DNA of 13,927 nt from NCBI GenBank assembly GCA_016195145.1, contig JACQAF010000206.1, positions 1-13,927 of the forward strand. Direction: 5' to 3'. A program made the position numbers and the translations under genes. Under the pieces are notes generated by a model that was not told the DNA's origin, made no database searches, and saw only the letters and a program-made list of their open reading frames with translations. Source of the stretch: Rhodospirillales bacterium. Its GTDB lineage: Bacteria; Pseudomonadota; Alphaproteobacteria; CACIAM-22H2. Numbering within the stretch: the first letter of the stretch is position 1; each line of letters begins with the position of its first letter. Below are positions 1-7,581 of the stretch, piece after piece.

Positions 1-732
1 GCGCGCGCAATCGTCCGGGTCGAGGAACAGCAACGCGCCATGCGCGGTGGCGAGCCGCCAAGCGCCGTCATGTTTTTCGGTCGGGAGGCCCGTGAAACGG
101 GCATAACGCGCGGCCACGGCAGCGGGATTGGCGACGCAGAGAATCGCCGCATCCAGCCCGACGGCGCGATTGGCATGGGCCAGCCAGCGTTCCTGCCAGA
201 GCAGTTCGGGCGTGCGGTGCTCGACGAACTGGATGCGGCCCTCGGGCATTTTGTCCGGCGGCGTCCGGACGACGGCGAAACGCGCGGTGTCTTCGCCGGC
301 CGGTGTTCCGATTTGCCGTTCGAGAGCGACGACGGGCAGCGGATCGAATCCTTCTGACGCGAGATGGGCATGTGCCGCCCCGGCGTCGGCGACGCCGAAG
401 CAGACGAGATGCGGGCCCGTATAACGATGGATCGCCGCGCGCAGCCGGCCGGCGATCGGTGTATCGGCGGTCGGCGTCAGGAATTCGAGATAGCCGCGGC
501 GCAGCATGATGCAGCGATTGCCGGTCCCGGCCGGCACAAGCGGCTCGCTGGGCGTCATGCGGTGATGCTGGGCGGAAAAAGGCGTAAGGGTGAAGCCGAG
601 CCGGGCGAGCGCCGCACTCGCGCGCTCGATATCCGGGACGAAATGCGCGCAATGGTCAAGCGTCAACCGGCCGGCGGCGGGTTTTTGCGCCCGCCAGGCG
701 TCATGGGGCGCTGGATAGTCAGAATGTTCCAT
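1..732 (-). CDS. Glyoxalase-like domain protein, C-terminus off the left edge
   Basis: The frame is open from an ATG at 732 to the left edge, giving 244 visible codons and no stop, so the gene is cut by the window. The N-terminal part contains LTLDHCAHFVPDIERA, the opening strand and helix of the glyoxalase/VOC fold, then a GNRCIMLRRGYLEF block and an IQFVEHRTPELLW block. This order fits the Glyoxalase-like (PF13468) group, soluble cytoplasmic proteins with duplicated beta-alpha-beta modules. The start is well fixed: an in-frame TAG lies at 747-745 and no other ATG sits between it and 732. No good ribosome binding site is visible. The substrate cannot be told from sequence, and family members are mostly uncharacterised. 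The neighbour across the gap is divergent, so the gene is probably transcribed alone or with genes to the left. A small minus-strand frame at 68-652 is a shadow of it. Confidence 0.82.
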   Translation of the reverse strand, partial: MEHSDYPAPHDAWRAQKPAAGRLTLDHCAHFVPDIERASAALARLGFTLTPFSAQHHRMTPSEPLVPAGTGNRCIMLRRGYLEFLTPTADTPIAGRLRAAIHRYTGPHLVCFGVADAGAAHAHLASEGFDPLPVVALERQIGTPAGEDTARFAVVRTPPDKMPEGRIQFVEHRTPELLWQERWLAHANRAVGLDAAILCVANPAAVAARYARFTGLPTEKHDGAWRLATAHGALLFLDPDDCAR

Positions 733-1202
733 TCGCCATGCGGCCTAAATTCGGTTTCGTCCGGCGCAAAACGATGCCGGGCCTTAATCGCCTGTTTACC
801 AAACCATCTTACGATAGGCCAAGGTGGGGGTGAATGAGGGAGAGTAGAGGCTATGATTGCCCTCGGATATTTCACCTGGCAGACCTATGCGTGGCTTGTC
901 GCATGGCAATCGCTTGCGGCCCTCGCCAATCCTCCCGTTGCCCGCATTGTGCCCGTGCGACGGGGTCGATCGATTAGCGACGGGGCGGTTCTGAATTTCC
1001 CCCTCGATCGCCGCCGCCGCCCTCGTCATCGCCATCGCGCCAACGGCGCGACAACGGCCGAGATTGTCAACCTGCTGCAGCACTGATTTTTGATCACTGC
1101 ATAATATCGGCGGGTATTGCACCCGGCCGCATTGTTGCCGTCGTCACGGCAATCTAGATCGGTTCCAGAAACGGCCGAGCGGCGTCGTATGCACAAACGG
1201 TG

Positions 1203-1232
1203 CTTACACCCGTGGACAAAATGATCTATCAT
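1203..1232 (+). promoter_or_regulatory. Predicted sigma-70 promoter of the first TAXI operon
   Basis: A -35-like CTTACA (1203-1208) and a -10-like TATCAT (1227-1232, five of six consensus bases) are separated by 18 bases. Transcription would begin near 1239-1241, leaving a leader of about 40 bases before the ATG at 1280. The -10 box lies inside the 1218-1235 palindrome. The match is by eye; the -35 box is only moderate. Confidence 0.4.
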
Positions 1233-1235
1233 TTT
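1218..1235. promoter_or_regulatory. 18-bp palindrome, candidate operator
   Basis: AAAATGAT-CT-ATCATTTT is a perfect inverted repeat with eight-base arms and a two-base centre. It is AT-rich in GC-rich surroundings and ends 44 bases before the TAXI start codon. It covers the predicted -10 box. Two-fold symmetry of this size suits a dimeric helix-turn-helix repressor. No regulator gene is adjacent, so the protein is unknown. Confidence 0.5.
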
Positions 1236-1279
1236 CCTTCTTAACCAAAGGCCGATAATCAAATCTAGGGAGCGTCTCC

Positions 1280-2251
1280 ATGACAAAATCGCTCGTCGCG
1301 CTGGCCGTCGCTGGCGCGCTGTTGACGTTGGGTTCGGCGCCGGCTGGCGCGCAGCAGCAGAAATTCATCACCATCGGGACTGGCGGCGTTACCGGCGTGT
1401 ATTACGCGGTTGGCGGCGCGATCTGCCGGCTGGTGAACAAGGACCGTAAGGCGCACGGCATCCGTTGTTCGGTCGAATCGACCGGCGGGTCGGTGTTCAA
1501 CGTCAACACGATCAAGGCCGGCGAGCTCGATCTCGGCATGGCCCAGTCGGACGTGCAGTATCTCGCCTACAAGGGCGACGGCAGCTTCAAAAGCGCCGGC
1601 GCCTACGGCGATTTGCGGGCGGTCTTCTCGGTCCATCCGGAACCGTTCACCGTCGCCGCCCGCAAGGAGGCGAACATCAAGAGCTTCGCCGACTTCAAGG
1701 GCAAGCGTTTCAATGTCGGCAATCCCGGCTCGGGCACGCGTAACTCGATGGAAGAGCTGTTGGGCGCGATGGGCTGGACGATGAGCGACTTCGCGCTTGC
1801 CTCCGAGCTGAAGGCCGACGAGCACGGCCCCGCGCTGTGCGATAACAAGATCGACGGCTTCTTCTACGGTGTCGGCCATCCGTCGGCGAACATCCAGGAC
1901 CCGACCACGACCTGCGGCGCGCAGCTGATCTCGCTTACCGGCCCGGCGGTCGACAAGCTGGTCAAGGAGCATCCGTACTACGCTTACGCGACCATCGCCG
2001 GCGGGCTCTATTCCAACAATCCGCAGGCGACGCAGACCTATGGCGTGCTGGCGACGATGGTCAGCTCGGCCAAGGTGCCGGCCGACGTCGTCTATCAGGT
2101 GGTCAAGGCGACGTTCGACAATTTCGACGAGTTCAAGAAGCTCCACCCGGCCTTCGCCCATCTCGACCCCAAGAAGATGGTCAAGGACGGGCTGTCCGCG
2201 CCGCTCCACGAGGGGGCGCTGCGTTACTACAAGGAAAAGGGCCTGATGTAG
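1280..2251 (+). CDS. TAXI-family TRAP transporter periplasmic substrate-binding protein
   Basis: This 323-residue protein has the normal length for a TAXI receptor. Residues 1-24 form a Sec signal peptide: lysine at position 3, a hydrophobic core, and an AGA-QQ cleavage site. The mature protein opens with FITIGTGGVTGVYYAVGGAI, the hallmark of the TAXI family. ESTGGSVFNVNTIKAGELD and MAQSDVQYLAYKG, also typical of the family, follow. The C-terminal part holds GVLATMVSSAKVPADVVYQV and ends in HEGALRYYKEKGLM. It should bind a small organic anion in the periplasm and deliver it to the permease encoded 116 bases downstream. Known TAXI substrates include dicarboxylates and glutamate-like compounds, but the ligand here cannot be read from sequence. 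The start is supported by AGGGAG at 1267-1272, seven bases before the ATG. The long minus-strand frame at 1265-2209 is a codon-bias shadow. Confidence 0.95.
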   Translation: MTKSLVALAVAGALLTLGSAPAGAQQQKFITIGTGGVTGVYYAVGGAICRLVNKDRKAHGIRCSVESTGGSVFNVNTIKAGELDLGMAQSDVQYLAYKGDGSFKSAGAYGDLRAVFSVHPEPFTVAARKEANIKSFADFKGKRFNVGNPGSGTRNSMEELLGAMGWTMSDFALASELKADEHGPALCDNKIDGFFYGVGHPSANIQDPTTTCGAQLISLTGPAVDKLVKEHPYYAYATIAGGLYSNNPQATQTYGVLATMVSSAKVPADVVYQVVKATFDNFDEFKKLHPAFAHLDPKKMVKDGLSAPLHEGALRYYKEKGLM

Positions 2252-2258
2252 ACGACAG

Positions 2259-2297
2259 GAAAGCGGCGGCCGGAGATGACATCCGGTCGCCGCTTTC
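2259..2297 (+). promoter_or_regulatory. Intercistronic stem-loop 1, after the binding-protein stop
   Basis: A 16-base-pair stem with one G-U pair (2259-2274 with 2282-2297) encloses a seven-base loop. It begins seven bases after the stop codon. The 3' arm ends in CTTTC and is followed by GATTCC, so the T-run of a full intrinsic terminator is lacking. It is more likely to be a partial terminator or an mRNA 3'-end stabiliser that raises binding protein over permease, a known arrangement in binding-protein transport operons. Confidence 0.7.
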
Positions 2298-2309
2298 GAT
2301 TCCGGGGGG

Positions 2310-2359
2310 CGGTTGCGGCGATTGTCGGCCGTGATTCGCGCCCGACGATCGCCGAACCG
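2310..2359 (+). promoter_or_regulatory. Intercistronic stem-loop 2, against the permease ribosome binding site
   Basis: Arms 2310-2328 and 2342-2359 pair over 18 base pairs, with a single bulged G at 2315 and one G-U pair. The loop is 13 bases. The 3' arm takes in the first G of GGGG (2359-2362), the only Shine-Dalgarno-like sequence before the permease ATG at 2368. It could therefore damp translation of the permease. The pairing is directly visible; the role is inferred. Confidence 0.65.
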
Positions 2360-2367
2360 GGGCCGTC

Positions 2368-4959
2368 ATGAACGAAAAAGACGCCATCGCCGGCATGGTC
2401 GACCGGGAATCCCTCGGCAAGATCGTCGCCGAGGCAGATACCGGCGGCCGCGCCCCGACCGGCTTCGCCGCCGGGCTGCTGTTTACGGTGGCGCTGGTCT
2501 GGTCGCTGTTCCAGCTGTGGTACGCCTCGCCGCTGCCCTTCGTCTTCGGCGCGTTCATCCTCAACGACACCGAGGCGCGCTCGATCCATCTCGCCTTCGC
2601 CCTGTTCCTCGCCTTCATGGCGTTCCCGGCGCTGAAATCGTCGCCGCGCGCCCATATCCCGGCCCAGGATTGGGCGCTTGCCGTCGCCGGGGCGTTCTGC
2701 GGCGGCTATCTGTTCCTGTTTTACCGCGAGATGGCGTTGCGGCCGGGCCTGCCGACGACGTTCGATCTCGTCGCGGCAGTGGGCGGCATGATCCTGCTGC
2801 TCGAAGCGGCGCGCCGGTCGATCGGCCCGGCCCTGACCGTCGTCGCCTCGATCTTCATCGCCTATATCTTCGCCGGCCCCTATCTGCCCGAGATGATCTC
2901 GCACAAGGGCGCCTCGCTGTCGCGCGCCATGTCGCAGCTCTGGCTGACGACCGAGGGCGTGTTCGGCGTCGCCCTCGGCGTATCGACCAGTTTCGTCTTC
3001 CTTTTCGTCCTGTTCGGCACGCTGCTGGAGAAGGCCGGAGCGGGGAACTATTTCATCCAGCTTTCATTCGCGCTGCTCGGCCATCTGCGCGGCGGGCCGG
3101 CCAAGGCAGGCGTCGTCTCCTCGGGGCTCACCGGCATGATTTCTGGCTCGTCGGTCGCCAATGTGGTGACCACCGGCACCTTCACCATTCCACTGATGAA
3201 GCGCGTCGGCTATCCGGCGGTGAAGGCGGGGGCGATCGAGTGCGCCGCCGGGGTCAACGGCCAGATCATGCCGCCGGTGATGGGGGCGGCGGCGTTTCTG
3301 ATCGCCGAGTATGTCGGCATCTCCTACGCCCAGGTGGTCAAGCACGCCTTCCTGCCGGCGATTATCACCTATATCGCCCTGTTCTATATCGTCGATATCG
3401 AGGCGGTGAAACTCGGCCTCAAGGGCCTCGAACGCCAGCGCCGCCGCAGCCGTCTGCAATCCCTTGCCGGTTTCCTGATGACCGCCAGCGGTTTCGTTAT
3501 CCTGTGCGGCGCGGTCTATTACGGCCTCGGCTGGACGAAAGAGGCGTTCGGCGCGGCGACGCCGTGGATCGCCGCGGCGGCGGGTTCGGCGGTCTATCTC
3601 GGCCTGATCGCCTATCGCGCGCGCCATCCCGATCTCGCGCTCGACGACCCCGACAGCGATATCGTCCATCTGCCCGACGTCGCGACGGTGGCGAAGACGG
3701 GGCTTCACTTCCTCCTGCCGGTCTTCGTGCTCGTCTGGTCGTTGATGGTCGAGCAGTTATCTCCCGGCCTGTCGGCGTTTTACGGCACGGTGGCGCTGAT
3801 CGCCGTCGTCGTCACCCAGCGGCCGCTGACCGCGCTGTTTCGCGGCGAGGCGGCCCTCGCGGCACCGCTGCGCGCCGGGTTCGGGGATCTGCTCGACGGG
3901 CTGGTCTTCGGGGCGCGGAACATGATCGGCATCGGCGTCGCCACGGCGGCGGCCGGCATTATCGTCGGCGTGGTGTCGCTGACTGGCGTTGGACTGGTGC
4001 TGACCGAGCTCGTCGATTATCTGTCGGGTGGCAATCTGCTGATCATGCTGATGCTGACGGCGCTGATCTGCCTGATGCTCGGCATGGGCATGCCGACGAC
4101 GGCGAGCTACGTCGTGGTGGCGACGCTGATGGCGCCGGTGATCGTCGAGCTGGCGGCGCAGAACGATCTCGCGGTGCCGCTGGTCGCGGTGCATCTGTTC
4201 GTCTTCTATTTCGGACTGATGGCCGACGTGACCCCGCCGGTCGGGCTCGCCGCCTTCGCCGCGTCGGCGATTTCCGGCGCCGATCCGGTGGCGACCGGCG
4301 TGCAGGCCTTCCGCTACGAAATCCGCACCGGCCTGTTGCCGTTCATCTTCATTTTCAACAACGAACTGCTGATGATCGATATCGGCGGCCCGTTCGAATT
4401 CGTTCTCGTGGTGGCGAGCGCGCTCGTCGCCATGCTGCTGTTCGTCGCGGCGACGCAGGGGCATTTCCTGGTAAAAAGCCGCTGGTACGAAACCGTCGCG
4501 CTGCTCCTTGTCTGCTTCACGCTGTTCCGGCCGGGATTCTGGATGGACATGATCTATCCGCCTTTCGTCGACGTTCCGGCGACCCGCATTTATGAGATCG
4601 CCGCGGCCGAGCCGGCGGACGGAGCGTTGCGCCTCAGCGTCGCCGGCGGGACGCTGGCCGGCCGCGCGATCCAGAAAACGATCAAGTTGCCGTTGGGGCT
4701 GCCCGGCGCGGGCGAAACGCGCCTGAAACGGGCCGGGGTCGAGCTGCGCATCGACAAGGGCGCGGTGACGGTGGACAACGTGATCTTCGGCTCGTCGGCG
4801 AAAAAGCTCGGTCTCGATCTCGACTGGACGGTGACGAGCGTCAATGTCGCGGCCGACCGCCCGGCCAAGCACTGGATGTTCATTCCGGCGCTTTTGATGC
4901 TTGGCGCGGTGGTCGGGTTGCAGATGGAGCGGCGGTCCCGCGCGGCGCTCAAAGCCTGA
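2368..4959 (+). CDS. TRAP-TAXI fused permease (4TM/12TM) with DUF3394 C-terminus
   Basis: This 863-residue inner-membrane protein fuses the small DctQ-like and large DctM-like TRAP subunits. It should import the ligand of the upstream binding protein using an ion gradient. The N-terminus carries TGGRAPTGF and SLFQLWYASPLPF, characteristic of TAXI fusions. The DctM part shows GMISGSSVANVVTTGTFTIP (about residues 255-274), NGQIMPPVMGAAAF (about 297-310), GMGMPTTASYVVVATLMAP (about 572-590) and ADVTPPVGLAAFAA (about 619-632), motifs of the two halves of the transport core. From about residue 698 a DUF3394 extension follows. It has further membrane segments, a soluble stretch containing FGSSAKKLGLDLDW that resembles a PDZ-like turn, and a last helix near 835-855. 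The ATG at 2368 has only a weak GGGG five bases upstream. The last 11 bases overlap the convergent methyltransferase gene. The 760-codon frame at 2313-4595 is a shadow. Confidence 0.95.
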   Translation: MNEKDAIAGMVDRESLGKIVAEADTGGRAPTGFAAGLLFTVALVWSLFQLWYASPLPFVFGAFILNDTEARSIHLAFALFLAFMAFPALKSSPRAHIPAQDWALAVAGAFCGGYLFLFYREMALRPGLPTTFDLVAAVGGMILLLEAARRSIGPALTVVASIFIAYIFAGPYLPEMISHKGASLSRAMSQLWLTTEGVFGVALGVSTSFVFLFVLFGTLLEKAGAGNYFIQLSFALLGHLRGGPAKAGVVSSGLTGMISGSSVANVVTTGTFTIPLMKRVGYPAVKAGAIECAAGVNGQIMPPVMGAAAFLIAEYVGISYAQVVKHAFLPAIITYIALFYIVDIEAVKLGLKGLERQRRRSRLQSLAGFLMTASGFVILCGAVYYGLGWTKEAFGAATPWIAAAAGSAVYLGLIAYRARHPDLALDDPDSDIVHLPDVATVAKTGLHFLLPVFVLVWSLMVEQLSPGLSAFYGTVALIAVVVTQRPLTALFRGEAALAAPLRAGFGDLLDGLVFGARNMIGIGVATAAAGIIVGVVSLTGVGLVLTELVDYLSGGNLLIMLMLTALICLMLGMGMPTTASYVVVATLMAPVIVELAAQNDLAVPLVAVHLFVFYFGLMADVTPPVGLAAFAASAISGADPVATGVQAFRYEIRTGLLPFIFIFNNELLMIDIGGPFEFVLVVASALVAMLLFVAATQGHFLVKSRWYETVALLLVCFTLFRPGFWMDMIYPPFVDVPATRIYEIAAAEPADGALRLSVAGGTLAGRAIQKTIKLPLGLPGAGETRLKRAGVELRIDKGAVTVDNVIFGSSAKKLGLDLDWTVTSVNVAADRPAKHWMFIPALLMLGAVVGLQMERRSRAALKA

Positions 4960-5881
4960 TCCAGGTCAGCTCGTGCTTGTTGTTATGCAGGTGGAATAGC
5001 TGCGATCCGGGAATCGCGGCGAAGCGTTGCGCGGTTTCGTGGTCGGTGGGGCCCTGGAATTTGAGGGTACAGACAAAACGCCGTGCGAGCCCCGAGGCGA
5101 GCCAGCGTTCGACGAGGCCGAGCAGTCGCGCGGGATAGCAGATCACGTCGGAAAACAGCCAGTCGACCGGGCCGATGTCCTCCGGCGCGGCCGCGAAGGC
5201 GCTTTGCTGCCGCATCTCCACCCCCGATAGGGCCGCGATACGCGCGTCGAGCGGGGCCTTGTCGACCGCGATCACCCGCGCCCCGCATTCATGCAGAACC
5301 CAGCTCCAGCCGCCGGGGCTCGCGCCGAGATCGAGGCATATCTCGCCGCGCTGCGGCTGGCGTTGCAGGCGGGTGAACAGTTCCCACAGCTTGAGATAGG
5401 CGCGGTTGGGCGGGGCGGTCTTGTTTTCAGCAAAGGCGATTTCGCCGTGGCGAAATGGGCTCGAACAGCGCGGTGCGGCAAGTAGCGTACCGGCATCGAG
5501 AAGGGTCCACGAGCCAAGCGGCGCCGCGGGCAGGGGCGCCGGGAAGACAAGCGGCTTTGGGCGCAGCGGCGGCAGCTTCGCCTCGATCAGCGCCGCGCGG
5601 CGGTGAAGATGAAAGGCGTAAAGGGCCCAGTTGCGCTGCATCGCGCGCAGCGCCTTGGCCGCCGCGCCGATCGATGCGACGGGGATGCGCACCGGATCGA
5701 ACCAGATGTTCTGCGCCCAGGCGGCCGGCCGGGGCGGTCCGGCGGCGAGCACCAGCCGGTCGTGCACCGCCTCGACCGCGCCAAGTTCGGCGACCAGATC
5801 GTCGACGAAGCCATCGGCGGCGAGATAGACGGTGAGGCCGGTCGGGAGCGGGGCCGACTCCGGCCCTTCGGGTTTAACCAT
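4949..5881 (-). CDS. FtsJ/RlmM-like SAM-dependent RNA 2'-O-methyltransferase
   Basis: From the ATG at 5881 the protein has 310 residues. Its C-terminal half is a Rossmann methyltransferase domain with the SAM-binding motif DLGASPGGW (about residues 184-192) and the acidic ribose-binding turn VIAVDKAPLD. The K-D-K-E catalytic tetrad of FtsJ-type ribose 2'-O-methyltransferases is complete: K164 in AYLKLWELF, D245 in FSDVICYP, K274 in TLKFQG and E304 in HELTW. The arrangement is closest to the RlmM group, which acts on 23S rRNA. The N-terminal 150 residues show no THUMP domain that I recognise, so the RNA target is open. The frame extends upstream to 6061, but that extension overlaps the preceding gene and reads as serine/proline/arginine-rich noise, so 5881 is chosen. 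It is the last gene of a minus-strand cluster, 49 bases after the DUF1194 gene. Confidence 0.85.
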   Translation of the reverse strand: MVKPEGPESAPLPTGLTVYLAADGFVDDLVAELGAVEAVHDRLVLAAGPPRPAAWAQNIWFDPVRIPVASIGAAAKALRAMQRNWALYAFHLHRRAALIEAKLPPLRPKPLVFPAPLPAAPLGSWTLLDAGTLLAAPRCSSPFRHGEIAFAENKTAPPNRAYLKLWELFTRLQRQPQRGEICLDLGASPGGWSWVLHECGARVIAVDKAPLDARIAALSGVEMRQQSAFAAAPEDIGPVDWLFSDVICYPARLLGLVERWLASGLARRFVCTLKFQGPTDHETAQRFAAIPGSQLFHLHNNKHELTWIRL

Positions 5882-5930
5882 GAAAACTATCAAGCAGAGG
5901 GCGCGCGCAGACGCCAGAAGAAACGGCGGC

Positions 5931-6695
5931 CTAGCGCGGCGGTCCGAGCATCGCGAGGGCGTTCTCGGCCGCCGCCGGATCGGCGGCGATTTCCTTGACC
6001 AGTTTGTTGACGATGGCGTAGGCGAAGGTCGAGAAATCGGCGATGGCGATGACGAATGCACCGGGCCCGCCGACGACCTGTTCGCGGTAATACTGGTCGA
6101 GCGGCGGTTGCGGAGACTGCAACAACCCCGATCCCGGCCGGTCGTTCATGATCACCAGGCCGTTGATGACGATACCGGCGGCAACCGCCGCGTCGCGCGC
6201 TTCGGTCGTCGGCCGGCCGCTATTATTGATGCCGTCGCCAGACACGTCGATGACTCGACGCTCGGCTTCGTATCCGCCCCTGCCGAATTGCTGGATGGCG
6301 AAATCGATGGCGCCGCTGATCGATGTCCAGCCATGAAACGATCGCGGTTGGCGCAATATCGCCTCGCCGAACAGCGCACCGCTTTCGCCGTCGCTGATCG
6401 TCGTCCACGGCACCACAACCTTCTGGAAATCGTAGCCCGACCACTCGATGAAAATGACGGCGATCTTGCGCTGCGGGTTCGCCTGAATGGCCCGGATGAC
6501 GGCGGGATGGGCGAAGGCGCGGGCGTAACCCTGGCGCTGGAGGGTGAATTCCTCGTCGTCGATGCTGCGCGACACATCGACCGCCAGCACGAGTTCGAGA
6601 TCGACCGTCTCGGCCACCGCCGCGCCGTCGGGGCGCAGCAGCGCGCCCGCCAGCAATAAAGCGCCCAACCGTAGCTTCCAACCGATGGCGTACAT
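5931..6695 (-). CDS. Exported DUF1194 (von Willebrand A-like) protein
   Basis: This is a 254-residue protein. Residues 1-28 look like a signal peptide: Lys and Arg at positions 7 and 9, a leucine/alanine core, and AVA-E. The rest is a single vWA-like domain with a complete metal-ion-dependent adhesion site: D40-x-S42-x-S44 (DVSRS), T124 in GWTSISGAI and D154 in DVSGDGINNSG. The GDGxNN signature and the IEWSGYDFQK block mark the DUF1194 family, common in alphaproteobacteria and of unknown function. It should act in the periplasm or outside the cell, probably binding a protein partner through a divalent metal. The ATG at 6695 follows GGGAG by four bases. It sits 55 bases after the IMPase-family gene and 49 bases before the methyltransferase, consistent with one transcript. 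No MoxR-type ATPase, the usual partner of many vWA proteins, lies nearby. Confidence 0.9.
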   Translation of the reverse strand: MYAIGWKLRLGALLLAGALLRPDGAAVAETVDLELVLAVDVSRSIDDEEFTLQRQGYARAFAHPAVIRAIQANPQRKIAVIFIEWSGYDFQKVVVPWTTISDGESGALFGEAILRQPRSFHGWTSISGAIDFAIQQFGRGGYEAERRVIDVSGDGINNSGRPTTEARDAAVAAGIVINGLVIMNDRPGSGLLQSPQPPLDQYYREQVVGGPGAFVIAIADFSTFAYAIVNKLVKEIAADPAAAENALAMLGPPR

Positions 6696-6750
6696 CGATC
6701 TCCCGCCTTCGCGCGTGCCGGGAAGTATAGGCCGCGAGGCTGGGCGGCGT

Positions 6751-7581
6751 CTAACTGCCGGCCTGGCTTGCCGCCGGCGGAGCCAAAAGGATTGCCCGGA
6801 TGTCGCGCCAGGCGGCTTCCGACGGGGCCAGCAGAATCGGGCCGTCGAGGCGCACCGGCGAATAGGGCTCCCCGTCGAGAAACGCTCCGTAACCCCCGAT
6901 TTCGCGATGGATCAGCCAGCCGGCCGCATGGTCCCAAGGCAGAGTGCGGCGGTAGAGCGCGAAGTGGATTCGCGATTGGGCGAGGTCGATATAAGTCCGG
7001 CCGGCGCAGGAATGATCGATCTGCGGCCCGAACCGGCCGCTAGTGCGGGCGATGTCGCGGGCGCGGCCGCGCCCCTCGATGCGCCCCGACAGCGCGCCGA
7101 CCATGCCAGCCAATGCGGGGGCGTTGCCGGCGAGGAGCCGGCGGCCGTCGAGATATGCGCCGCCGCCCGCCGCGGCGATCACGCTCTCGCCGGAAAGCGG
7201 ATCGTGAATCCAGCCGGCGCGCACGCCGCCGTGCACGATCAGGGCGACGATGGTGGCAAATGGCGGGCGCGCATTGGCGAAGTTGAACGTGCCGTCGAGC
7301 GGATCGACGACCCACACCGGCGCTTCGCCCGCGAGCCGGTCGAAGATTGACCGGTCATGCGTTGCCGCTTCCTCACCGACGACGACGCTACCCGGCATAT
7401 GCTCGACGAGGAGGCGGGACAGCATCTCCTCGGCGGCGATATCGGCGGCGGTCACCACGTCGCCGGGGCCCTTCTTGCGCACCTCATGCGCCGCCAGCCG
7501 GCGATAACGCGGCACGATGCACTCCGCGGCGGTGCGGCGGATCAGGTCGGTTACGGCGGCGGGGTCGAACTTAAGCGTCAT
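6751..7581 (-). CDS. Inositol monophosphatase family protein
   Basis: The 276-residue protein, counted from the ATG at 7581, has the family's usual length. It carries the metal-binding signatures of this fold: TAAD (44-47), GEE (69-71), DPLDGTFNF (93-101) and WDHAAG (216-221). These residues coordinate magnesium and the phosphate. The protein should be a soluble phosphatase hydrolysing a sugar phosphate such as myo-inositol 1-phosphate, or a nucleotide-type substrate such as 3'-phosphoadenosine 5'-phosphate; family relatives differ in specificity and sequence alone does not decide. The frame also has an ATG at 7623, but the 14 extra residues (LPRTFISRYKSVA) are not family-like. Neither start has a clear Shine-Dalgarno sequence. 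It is first in a three-gene minus-strand cluster and diverges from the SMR gene. Confidence 0.9.
   Translation of the reverse strand: MTLKFDPAAVTDLIRRTAAECIVPRYRRLAAHEVRKKGPGDVVTAADIAAEEMLSRLLVEHMPGSVVVGEEAATHDRSIFDRLAGEAPVWVVDPLDGTFNFANARPPFATIVALIVHGGVRAGWIHDPLSGESVIAAAGGGAYLDGRRLLAGNAPALAGMVGALSGRIEGRGRARDIARTSGRFGPQIDHSCAGRTYIDLAQSRIHFALYRRTLPWDHAAGWLIHREIGGYGAFLDGEPYSPVRLDGPILLAPSEAAWRDIRAILLAPPAASQAGS

Larger units (their letters stand above)
733..1279. other. Divergent intergenic region, 547 bp
   Basis: This gap separates the glyoxalase-like gene (minus) from the TAXI binding-protein gene (plus). I see no convincing gene. A 77-codon plus-strand frame at 853-1086 starts with a hydrophobic stretch but ends in an arginine-rich low-complexity run, and a 108-codon minus-strand frame overlaps it; neither looks coding. 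Two small hairpins are visible. CGGGT-ATTGC-ACCCG lies at 1111-1125. TTGCCGT-CGTC-ACGGCAA lies at 1135-1152. Neither is followed by a T-run, so they do not look like terminators. The promoter-proximal 80 bases are more AT-rich and are described separately. Confidence 0.6.

Noticed and set aside
853..1086. Possible 77-codon small membrane protein on the plus strand
   Set aside because: The first 30 residues are hydrophobic and GAGG precedes the ATG, but the rest is an arginine/histidine-rich run typical of noncoding GC-rich DNA, and no family is recognisable.
796..1122. 108-codon minus-strand frame in the same gap
   Set aside because: Composition looks random, with no ribosome binding site or known motif, and it overlaps the other doubtful frame.
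1135..1152. Hairpin TTGCCGT-CGTC-ACGGCAA as a terminator
   Set aside because: No T-run follows on either strand and no gene ends nearby.
2313..4595. 760-codon plus-strand frame over the first permease
   Set aside because: Arginine-rich out-of-frame reading of the permease gene; the 2368-4959 frame holds all the TRAP motifs.
3757..4872. 371-codon minus-strand frame antisense to the first permease
   Set aside because: Rich in Arg, His, Asp and Gln, as expected when GC-rich coding DNA is read backwards; no family motif.
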